DNA of 64,000 nt from Limnanthes douglasii subsp. nivea (taxonomy: Eukaryota > Streptophyta > Magnoliopsida > Brassicales > Limnanthaceae), in contig JAUPFV010000005.1 of NCBI GenBank assembly GCA_036936605.1, forward strand, positions 79,000,885 through 79,064,884. The letters run 5' to 3'. The position numbers and the translations under genes were made by a program. The notes under the pieces are model-generated. The model made no database searches, had not been told where the DNA came from, and saw only the letters and a program-made list of their open reading frames with translations. Below are positions 11,607 to 21,741 of this stretch, one piece after another. Every line of letters starts with the position of its first letter. The stretch's first letter is position 1.

Positions 11607-12013
11607 TGAGGTTTATTTTTGTTTGAGGGTAATTTTGTCCAGAGTTTTGTGGTATTTCAAAGGTATTTAATGTTTGGATAGAGTGTAGAGGGAGAATTGA
11701 GCTGTCTGGTTGTATTTAATTTTCATTACCCTCATTTAATGAAGGTGGTTGGGTATTTATACCCTTATCTTTGGGCCACATGGGCTTTCGGGTTGTGTTA
11801 ATTGATTCGGGTCGAGTTTAAAGACACATTAGTTTTAAGTAAGCAAGTAATCAGCTTAGTCATGAAGTGATTAAGTTTTTAGTACAATAGTTATGTCCGG
11901 ACGGTTTAGTAAGTGGAGATTGTCCGAACTGCCCCTATCCGGTTAGGTGGATGTTGTCTGAATTGCCCATGTCCGGTTCTCATAAAGAGTGGTGACAAGA
12001 TCCGGACTCATCA
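11607..12013 (-). repeat. Element A 5' LTR
   Basis: 407 bp, TG...CA ends in element direction (starts TGATGAG, ends CCTCA). Aligns with 1640-2049. TATAAATACCC lies around 11755-11765 (minus strand). The half nearest the flank (11911-12013) is included in the 460-bp tandem duplication. Confidence 0.9.
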
Positions 12014-12830
12014 CCTTCAAATATCTTTGCTACTATCCATGGACAGCGTGTAAAGTTATTTCTTGAGATACAATTTATTCACCAAATACGTTTTTATGCA
12101 AATCGTATCCAGCCAATTTCATATCTCGGGTGTCGTAGGCTTTTCAGATACATCACTAAATATTTCATCTATCATGTTTAGTATGAGGGTGCTAAGAGTT
12201 TTTGATAGTACCGCAACATCAACATGTGTAAATTTTTCAGCGGTAACAGTAGCATATCTCTTCTATACTAGGTAAGCCTTAACCTTAATTATCCAGAGGT
12301 TAAAGTCATTTGATTCGTTGAATTTTTATATGCTAGGCTTCATGGGACTCATACTTCATAGATTTTTTGTAAGTGGAGATTGTCCGAACTGCCCCTATCC
12401 GGTTAGGTGGATGTTGTCTGAATTGCCCATGTCCGGTTCTCATAAAGAGTGGTGACAAGATCCGGACTCATCACCTTCAAATATCTTTGCTACTATCCAT
12501 GGACAGCGTGTAAAGTTATTTCTTGAGATACAATTTGTTCACCAAATACGTTTTTATGCAAATGGTATCCAGCCAATTTCATATCTCGGGTGTCGTAGGC
12601 TTTTCAGATACATCACTAAATATTTCATCTATCATGTTTAGTATGAGGGTGCTAAGAGCTTTTGATATTACCGCAACATCAACATGTGTAAATTTTTCAG
12701 CGGTAACAGTAGCATATCTCTTCTATACTAGGTAAGCCTTAACCTTAATTATCCAGAGGTTAAAGTCATTTGTTTCGTTGAATTTTTATATGCTAGGCTT
12801 CATGGGACTCATACTTCATAGATTTTTTGT
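11911..12830. repeat. 460-bp tandem duplication across the LTR/flank border of element A
   Basis: Copy 1 is 11911-12370 and copy 2 is 12371-12830, with only about five to six differences seen (for example near 12069, 12114 and 12659). Each copy holds 103 bp of LTR A plus 357 bp of copia gag. Because it includes the LTR edge, it arose after A inserted. Confidence 0.93.
12019..12812 (-). pseudogene. copia gag, N-terminal half, partly duplicated
   Basis: On the minus strand, a start at 12812 (and its duplicate at 12352) reads MSPMKPSI, then KFNESNDFNLWIIKVKAYLV. This is followed by AVLSKTLSTLILNMIDEIF, ...WNWLDTI-like sequence and TYLVNKLYLKK.LYTL, the characteristic UBN2 copia Gag pattern. In-frame stops and the 460-bp duplication make it non-functional. 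The C-terminal half is at 1290-1634. Upstream of 12830 I see no copia primer-binding site or LTR. Confidence 0.75.
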
Positions 12831-15800
12831 TTCAATGTGAGATTTATTTATTCAACCTTCAAATCGTCGATCGATCTACTTCTTCTTTGTTACTATTTAA
12901 TGCTCACCGCACCACTCGTTGGAAAATCAATCATCTGAAGAAAAGAAAATTCATGTTTGATGGAAACAGTAAATAAAAGAAATCTTGAATCAATCATAAC
13001 ATATAATATATAATGTAGTACATATTATGGAAATAATCATATGTTTATAGGTAACTAATACTCTGTTTATGTTAAATAATCTCAAATACAAAGAGCTCAG
13101 TCACTATCTGTTATAAAACTTTCACATTTTAACATGATTCACATAACTCTCTATTCAGTTTTTATCTCTCACCTCACTTCTCTCTCTAAAAGACCATTGT
13201 TTTCTCTCACTATAATTAATACATAATATTCTCATAAGTTACTCACTGCATCCGTTACTAAAATCAAAAAATTTATTTCTTCTTATATTTATAGGCTTAT
13301 GGATAACCCTAATTCTTCAACACATGCTTCATATTAAACCTCACTAATCAAGAACTATAATAAAACGCTAATACTTTCAAATAGGATACCTCATGAATAA
13401 GAAATCCATATTGATATGAAACCTAGTAAAATGGAAATCTTAAGTAATAAGAAATCTAATTGACAGGAAATTCAATTAATATGAACCTCAATTGAATAGG
13501 AAACTCATCAAATATAACAAGCCTAATGCGATAAAAAACTTAAGCCTAACAAGATTGAAGCTACGGCCCAAGTAGTTTTGGAAGACAGCTTCGGATCAGA
13601 TCAAAAACTTAAGCCTAACAAGATTGAAGCTACGGCCCAAGTAGTTTTGGAAGGCAGCTTCAGATCGGGCCATTGACAACGTGCCTTCGGCTCATTCTCT
13701 ACTTCTTCTTCTTTTATTTTCTTTTTCTTTTTTAATACATTTTAAGTCTTTGGTTTTTATCTTTCTCTTCAGATATAGTTCATTTTTTCTCTTTTTATCA
13801 AACAAAATGAGAGTATTGTTAACCGTTATTTTAAGTCTTTGGTTTTTATCTTTCTGTTTAGATGTATATTCAATAAGTATAATGAAACCTTCATATTGGT
13901 CTAGATTTGCAACATCGTTATGACACCGTTAACGTACTATAATATTCAAACACAATTATTAACCGTCACTAAAAGATGGTTAAATTTAGTTTATTTTATG
14001 ACTGTAAATTTAATGTTTACCGTAAGGTAACCTGGTTATTATTATAATAAATAGCGATGAGCAACGTTTTCCTGGACAAGTCAATATATTATCGCGATAT
14101 TACGCCAAGTGCACCGGGGCGTTGCAGCCAATCTATCATGTGAGCGACAAATTTTAGATATTGTAAATATTACAAGGATATCACCATATATTAGTGCAGA
14201 AACCAAAAAAATATTTGATGAATAGTACTTTTTGGGGCAACAATATTCTTGTAGTGATACTACAAACTAAATTAATTTTTATCTTTATCTTTTTTTTCTT
14301 ACTTTTATTGTTTAGTTTAGTTTTTATTTTTCAAGATCTTTCAATTTCCTCTCATGAATGATCTTCATTTATTGTTAAATTGGTACTCCGACTTATTTAG
14401 ACTAAACTTTGCATTATATCATTAAGTAATATTATTCATTTTTATAATTGTTTTTAAATTGGTTAGTACATAATAGATAATGTATGTTTTATTGGTAGTT
14501 TTCAAACTTAGATAACATTTTAAATAACTAAATATATTTCTATAAATATGCATCTTAATAAATTTATGAGGATCTTACGTATTTGAATCATATTTTGTGA
14601 ATCGATATGTGAGTAAATATCCAAAAGTTCATGATTTGATGTTTACTTAATCGAGTACCATTAAGATATTATTTTTGTATATTTGAATTGTACGGTTATA
14701 GTTAGAATGGACATTCATGTTGAATTAATTGATTAGAAATATAAAAACTTTTAACCAAGTCATAGTTGTTAAAAAAATCCTATATTTCATCATCAATATT
14801 CATGTTTCATGTTCAATCAACATTGATATTCGCATAAAAAGATAAAATTTATGTTCAATTTCTTTTGTTGCTTGTTTGATATTTTAGCCTAGTTGTGTCG
14901 AGTTACTAGATTTATACGAGTATTTTAACGTATAATACTTTGAGCTAATTCGACCAAAAATAGTTGATCCATCACTCGCTAAAAGGCTCAACCATAAAGC
15001 TTAATAAAATTAAATATTACATAAATTACATGTAAATTTTAAATTGTAGTGAAACTAATCCAAATTCATATGTTATTTGGGATGTCTTAACACATAATAT
15101 GTTGAGAAAATGTAACCGGAAGCCATTGATTGTCACGCGGATTAATTAACAATTATTTAAAAAAATTAAATAAACATAACTTATGTTATCTAAAAATGTT
15201 TAATTATTATGGTTTATTAATGAATTTGTATAAATATTATGATTTATTATTGCATGTATATTTGAACAATCAATCAAAATCCCAAAATAACTTGTATCAT
15301 CTGGATTTTTCTGAATATTCAATCATAAACCTCTATTTAACATATCCATCTACATCATATTTGCTTTGATTGATGGATTGGAACTTTAGTCACATTATAT
15401 ACGTAACATTGTCAGTTATTGATCATGGTTGCATATAACTTGTTTCTTTAGTTTGTTTTTTTCTCGAGACTAGCAAGATATTAAGTGTATAGTATTTTGA
15501 TCAATGAATTTTTATCCTTGATTTATATATTATTTTAATATTGATTTATTATCTAATATGGTTGGTAAATACATAATATACTATCGTAATCATTAAATTT
15601 TAAATTTAATAGACATCGGGAGTTAATTATAAATTTTAGATAAAACAATAAACAAAAAATGAGTATAAACTAAGAGAAAAAAATCAATCACTATGGAAGA
15701 TAAACTTATAACTTATAGAGTCTCATAACACGAATATGAACTAAAATCCATTATCTTAGCTATAAAGATAGCACTAAAATTCTCATCCTAGACTCTTACG

Positions 15801-16560
15801 TTTGGAAGCACACACAAAATATTCCGAGAAAGAAGAAGAAAGACGACATATCAAAATTTATTATTTTCTGTTTTTTATATAATTATTGACATTTCATTAT
15901 AATCAGAATGAGACAATCTACTTAACAAACATGTCTAAATTTATATGTATTTTGACATGATTTAGTATTAATCTAATAAAAGTTTTGTTTTTCATAAATA
16001 TTATTATTGTTCATCATTTTATTGCAATTATCTAATTAATAATTATATATAATATGACTTAAATAAAGGTCAAGAGTTAATATTTAGGTTAGATCATAAT
16101 AATATACTACCATATGATTAACCTATAGTAGAGTAACATGATATGACATGTGAAGTCCTGATTATATTTGTGGAAGGCTATAGATAAATTTTATCATACA
16201 TATAGTCAGTTTATTACTGTCCCATAGAAAATTGTAGTAAAAGCTAATATAATCTAAATTTTAAGAAACTTTTAAATTGATTAGGCTAAATTCTAATTAA
16301 AATATATATTAAATTTGGTACAATGTTTGATAATCATAAATTAAAAAAAAAATTAGTTCATATTATTCATTTATTTAATTTTTTACCAATTAATAAAAAA
16401 TATTGCATTAAGATAAAAAGTTCAATAAATTAATAGTAAATAGATTAGGTAAAGTTTAAAAATATATAAAATAAAATTAATTTTATAGGGTTTGATAATG
16501 TAGGTTTTATTATACTTTTTTGGGTTTAAAAAGTATTAAATAAATCGTAAAAGAAAACTA
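12831..16560. other. AT-rich intergenic DNA with no recognised gene
   Basis: There is no coding signal beyond short chance frames. Visible structure is limited to a 69-bp tandem duplication (13534-13671), a repeated TTTTAAGTCTTTGGTTTTTA segment (about 13739 and 13830) and a possible CACTA-like relic (13967-14256). A GC-richer patch at 14090-14150 stands out but has no frame. Confidence 0.6.
13534..13671. repeat. 69-bp tandem duplication
   Basis: The unit beginning AAAAACTTAAGCCTAACAAG occurs twice in succession (offset 69 bp) with about three differences towards the end. No coding meaning is evident. Confidence 0.88.
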
Positions 16561-17440
16561 CATGGTTTACAGGACATAACCCGAAGGTACGATGAATCTA
16601 AAAGACCATCCACCAACGGAATATAAAAATTAAGACAGTAGTACTGTTTTATGAACTAAAAAACTCTCCACATACCTAATAGAATATAAAAGATACTGCA
16701 ATAGCACTTGTGCCTATTGCAATTACAATATAAATAACTAAAGATAACCCAAATGTTGGTCAGAATAACCAAAGTTTGGCACACCAACAACCAAGACACA
16801 GTAAACAGTAACCCACCATGGCAAAGTTTCGAAGATCAAATAACCAAACCTTGATAACTAACCACCACAAACTCCAACCTAAAACCATCGCTAATAGAAG
16901 AAACGGAGAAGTGCAGAGAAGGAGACATAAACCTTTTCTACTAGATAAACAGACTGTTCGAGGAACTCATGATGTCGCTCCCTCCACAGCTTAACAACCC
17001 ACATAGACAAAAAATAAGAACGCGAACTACGAAAGCCGAAAACTCAACCCGTTCTCCTAACTGCTCCGATACAAACCGGAGAGCCACGAACACTTCATAC
17101 GACCATCCTCACAGTTTAATATGGACGAGGACCCACAAACAACCAACCCTCAACTTTGTGAAAAAAAAGACTTGATTTTTCACAAAAATAAGCACCCTAA
17201 AGAGCAGATTTGACATCTAAAAGGAGCAAATTGGAAAAAATGGTGATGGTGGCCAAAAGTGATAAGAGGAAAGGGAAAATGTTAAAGAGATAAAGAGTTT
17301 TACAATTTAGAAGAGGAAAGAGAAAATGTTGAAGAGATAAGAGTTTTACAATTTAGAAGACGGCGCCTCTCTAGGGTTTCGAGAGAAAGGAAAACCCTAG
17401 AGAGAAGCGAGAGGCTAAAGTTTTAGGTTTTATTATATTT
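16560..17440. other. Less AT-rich block with short repeats and telo-box hairpin, unassigned
   Basis: Base composition rises compared with both sides. A 47-bp near-perfect tandem duplication lies at 17264-17357. A 13-bp inverted repeat (17367-17379 and 17392-17404) contains the plant telo-box AAACCCTA on each arm. A 68-codon frame at 16969-17175 has no family features. The block could be an old non-LTR or unclassified element on the minus strand. I cannot name it. Confidence 0.4.
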
Positions 17441-20400
17441 ATCATTATTTCACGATAAATTGTATGCTTACTATCGGTTCATCTTACAAAAATCTATAAA
17501 TACAACGTCGAGGTTCAAATTTCTCAATATTTTTATTTATTTCACTTAAAATCGATATATCTATTTTTTTCTCGAAATACCTACTTTCTATGTTTTATGA
17601 ATTAACATAATTCATGAGTGATTTAACTCTTAATTTGTAACTAGTTAATATTTAGCATTCTTGATCACGTTGTTATTATAGGATCTATATATGCATCCAT
17701 GAAATAAGATTATGTTTGGTCACTCATCTCTTTTATAGTTGTGCAATTTTTAATACTTTGATGTTGTCATAGGTTTCAACATTGGAAAATATTAATGTTA
17801 TCTTTGATTTTTATTTGGCTAATTAGAGAAATATTTCTCAATTGAATGCATATCAAGATTGTTTTTTGTTTAAGTCGAATAAATGTGCGGGTAAGAAAGA
17901 TGTTCATAAAAATTGTATGATGTTCTATTTTTAACAATTTTAATATTATTTTAAGTATGTTTTTTAAAAAAATAATTTATATTATACTTTTTATCATAAA
18001 AGAATAATGTTTACAACTACATTCAATTGTATTTCTCTATTTGTAAATTCATAGAATGATAATTATGTTTTTATTTTAATAGCTTTATGTTTTGAATGAA
18101 TAGTTGGATATCAAATCAATGTATCCTAAGTTATATTGTAAATGGCTTGTTTAATAATTAAGTGGTAATCATAATCTGCTAATTATTTATATACAACAAA
18201 TGACATAGAATATCATAGGCGTGATGATCAAAAATTATTTTCATAATAAATATATTTTTAACCGTAACACTTCAAGACTTCAAAATGTACAAACAACATG
18301 TATATCATATACCAGTCTTTATGGACCTAATAAAACATTATACATGATGAAGGTATGAGCCACGTTAGAAATTGAACGAATGTTGTTAGATCTTACATCT
18401 CTAGATCTCCTACCATTTTATTAGATATCTCGCCAAATTTTAGACAATTTTATCATTTTCATAAAAAAAATATATAAAAGAAGATTGTTAGATCTCTCAC
18501 AAACTTTTTCCTCATTTTCTATAAACCTCTCCAAAGCTCTCAAGCAACCGAAAATCAAAATACCTTGTTTTTTAAGTCTGACCTCATAATAATATCAAAG
18601 TATTCCATCCATCTTATTAGTGTAGTTTGTATTTTATTTTATTGTATATTTTGGTAGATATTTAATTATTATTATTTTAAATGATATTTCGTATTGTTTA
18701 AGTTGTTGTTTTGTTGATTGGGTAGGTTTTTATTGTTTGTGAGTATGAAATTTAAATTAAGCATGTAATTTTGTGTTGATTGGTGCATAAATTAGGGTTT
18801 TAGGATTGCTAAATTTTGGGATCTCGACACTCGATGGTTTCGCGCATGCCGTGCGATGAAGGCTACGGTTTATCGCGAATATCGTGCGACCGGTTAGCGA
18901 AGCAAATAATACTTCTTATTTTTTTACTTTTATACGTTTTTACAATTCAAAAATTTAATTATTAATGTCACTCACCCTTATCCATATATACAGACACGTA
19001 TTTCACTTATCAGTTATGAGTTATATGTTATTACCAAGTATGATAATATATATTTTTAATATTTTCGTATATTTGTTTAACTTATTAATTGTTAAAATTT
19101 ATCAAAATTTCAAAACTAGATTTTACATTATATTTGTGGTTTACCTTTTCGGTATACTATTACATATTTTAATACTTAATAATATTATGATAAAATTAAT
19201 TAAAATTCAAAGTTAAATAATAGGTTATAATTAACATTATAATATGGTAATAAAATTTATATTATATTATTAATCATTTAAAATCAATATTTTGTAATAT
19301 TTCTTTTATATCTCAAAAAGTCAAAACTCTTATTATTAATACCCAAACTTACCCTTACTATATATATTTTATACTTATGTTACCAATTATTATGATCACA
19401 TTTTTTTCATATTTTCATATAACATTTATAATTTTTAATTTTTAAAGTTGATTGAAATTTCAAAATTAAATTTTATATTCAATTGGTGGTTTATTTCTTC
19501 TATATGGTATTAGATATTTTAGTATTCTTTAATATTATGATAAAATTAATTAAAATTTCAGAATTAAATAAAAGATTATAATTTACTTTAAAATATGGTA
19601 ATTAGAATTTCAAAATTAAATAAAATATTATAAAATCCACACATTTTCAAAACTCAAAGTCAAAATTATTTAACATGTTGCATGAACCATGATATGAACA
19701 CCATTAAATTCTCGTGAGCCGTGCGACGTAGTTATGTTCATCGCACGCTTCGTGCAATTATTGATAAAACAGAAACAAAGATACAAGGAGTTATTTCCAC
19801 CGGATACAAATACTCGTCGCCATTGAAGTCTTCCAAAAAACAGCATAGCTCCTCGTCTTCCATATTATTTTTATGTTTGTTAGGTTTTTGGTAAAAATAT
19901 TAGGGTTTAGGTAAGATTTGGCTCTGTTTTAGTGTTGTGGTAAAAGTGTTAGTGGTAAAATGTTAGATTTTTATTAGGGTTTTAGATTATGGTTAGTTTT
20001 TGTGACAATGAAAATTGCATAAATATTTGATAAGGAAATGTTAGTTTTGGGTTTTCAAATTTTAGTTTAAAAAAAGGGTGTAGGGTGAGAGATCTAACAA
20101 AATATGTTTAGTTTCTAGCCTAGCCCTAAAGGTATCAGCTGAAAATATAATTGTGTGAATTAATACTTACAAGTGGTACCAGAGTCATTATATACATATC
20201 AATAATATTTTTTACACTTGAGGATGTTAAAAATTTAGTTTTAATTACAATATATTAGAATATCTTCTAATAGGTAGTGTTAGATTATTTTCTTGTTGTG
20301 TTCGGATTTTGATTCAAATACATGTTTTAGTGGGTTGTTTGATTCAATAGTTTTAGGTTTGTTATTATAAATTTATATGATATAATGTTTTAGTCCTTAA

Positions 20401-20990
20401 GTGAAGAGGTATACATGCATCTAGGTTTGGGTAAAAAATCTCCAAAATTGTAAAAACAAATCATGTTTTAATACCTACGTCACCATGATGAGATCCTTCT
20501 TATCATGGTCAAATATTGGCTTGAAATTTAAAACAAATATATTATGCCATCACTGCATCGTTCATGTAGTTATATGCAATGACGTAAAACTAAACCACGG
20601 CCAACTTTGTGCTTGTTCCTACTATAAGTAGGGTTTTCATATGAATCAAATACAAATTATGCTTGCATGTATTATAGATGAATGTCTTAGTATGATATAA
20701 ACATGAAATTATGCACTACATATACATGAAAACTGAATATCTAATGTTAAACAGTTTCACAAAGTGGAAACTCGGGTCAAACGAAAGTTATTTTGCCTTT
20801 AAATGTGATAGTGTACCAATATGAGATCTTTTAAATGTTTATGAAAATTGTGTATATTATGCTAACGGTAGAGGCTCGTGCTAAGAATTATGACAAGATT
20901 TAAAATAACACTTGAACAATTTAAAAATAAAAAATAAAGATTTTATATCAACTTATACGATGATTTAGTTAAATGTTATTTAATTTTATA
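17441..20990. other. AT-rich intergenic DNA with diverged 350-bp tandem repeat
   Basis: No gene was found. About 18960-19290 and 19310-19640 are diverged copies offset by 350 bp (AATATTATGATAAAATTAAT at 19181 and 19531). Two GC-rich patches containing GCCGTGCGA (18848-18856, 19718-19726) flank them. Fifteen-bp inverted repeats lie at 18486-18500 and 20085-20099. This may be one mobile or satellite-like unit. Confidence 0.45.
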
Positions 20991-21145
20991 TGATAAGGAT
21001 ATCAAATATTATGGGCATAATGTAATAGTATTAAAGTTATTTGTGATAAATATTATAGTTATAAAATGATATTTGGATTATTTGTAAGGATAAGGGGTTG
21101 CCATGAAATTTCCCCACCTAAATAACTAATTCAGTTATTAAAGTC
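20991..21145 (+). repeat. Element C 5' LTR, first part
   Basis: Starts TGATAAGGATAT and aligns with 43506-43660. It ends at the AAGTC target of element B. The rest resumes at 33184. Confidence 0.82.
21141..21145. repeat. Target-site duplication of element B, left copy (AAGTC)
   Basis: AAGTC precedes the left LTR. A perfect copy follows the right LTR at 33179-33183. Confidence 0.93.
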
Positions 21146-21668
21146 TGATGAGTCCGAATTCAGCATGCTCCCCAGAAGGGCAAATCAGCCTAAGTCTCTC
21201 CGAATACCGGACAGGCTACAAGGACATAAATCGGACAGATCATCCGGACCGGACAGATCACTTTAAACACTGTAGACTTAAGGTTGTTCGAACTATGACT
21301 AAAGTACTAAAAAACCTAAACACTTCTTGACTAAGCTACCTGCCCTCCTGTTTAGAACTCATGGGTCTTTAAACATGACCTGGGTTCATTAAACATGACC
21401 CGAAAGCCCATAAGGGCCCAAACATCACACTATAAATACCCAACCACCAGCATTAACTATGGGTAAGGAAAATTAACTGCTACCAAGCTGCTTAATTATC
21501 TCTCTACCTTTAAACACCCTTACACTACCGTTAAACACCCTTACACTACCGTTAAACACCCTTACACTATCGTTAAATACCCTTACACTACCGTTAAACA
21601 CCCTTACACCACCTTGAAACTCCACTTAAAATTACTGGCCTACCCTTAGGCAATTATTATCCACACCA
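21146..21668 (+). repeat. Element B 5' LTR
   Basis: 523 bp, starts TGATGAGTCC and ends CCACACCA. TATAAATACCC lies around 21431-21441. It has a cluster of CCGGAC/CGGACAG motifs (about 21198-21262) and five copies of a 21-bp unit near its 3' end. Confidence 0.95.
21510..21610 (+). repeat. 21-bp minisatellite in element B LTR
   Basis: Five tandem units of TTAAACACCCTTACACTACC plus G, with one or two variant bases. The array is also present in the 3' LTR at about 33020-33120. It lies downstream of the LTR TATA box, so it would be in the transcript leader. Confidence 0.88.
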
Positions 21669-21690
21669 AATTGGCGACCACAGTGGGAGG
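21669..21690 (+). other. Element B primer-binding site
   Basis: AATTGGCGACCACAGTGGGA immediately follows the 5' LTR. It is shared with A and, in decayed form, with C. It would bind the primer tRNA for minus-strand synthesis. Confidence 0.75.
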
Positions 21691-21741
21691 AGAGATGTGC
21701 CTGAATCAAGCATTCAAAACCTACCAAGAAATTTTGTCCAT

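Larger units (their letters stand above)
1640..12013 (-). mobile_element. Element A: Ty3/gypsy Tat-type retrotransposon, full length but decayed
   Basis: The element is 10.4 kb on the minus strand. In its own direction it has a 5' LTR (11607-12013), PBS, gag, protease, RT-RNase H-RNase H, integrase, a 3' noncoding part, an antisense ORF (plus strand, 2492-5453), a polypurine tract and a 3' LTR (1640-2049). LTRs start TGATGAG and end CCTCA. By eye the LTRs differ at about 16 of 407 aligned positions plus a 3-bp indel, so A is older than B. A and B share the LTR TATA region, PPT and protein sequences, so they are related families. Every coding part of A is broken. Confidence 0.9.

Noticed and set aside
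12063..12735. Two almost identical 70-codon plus-strand frames
   Set aside because: They are complements of the duplicated copia gag segment, not genes.
13681..13923. 80-codon frame with a hydrophobic, membrane-like protein
   Set aside because: The hydrophobicity comes from T/C-rich low-complexity DNA. No family features and no upstream signals.
15130..15369. 79-codon Tyr/Leu/Asn-rich frame
   Set aside because: Composition follows the AT-rich DNA; no motif.
16969..17175. 68-codon Thr/Arg/Asn-rich frame as a host gene
   Set aside because: No introns, motifs or homologous segment recognised; more likely noncoding part of an old repeat.
20981..20991. TATAT/TTATA as target duplication of element C
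   Set aside because: Flanks are A/T-rich, registers overlap the LTR base, and the right LTR end is mutated and duplicated. The match is not convincing.
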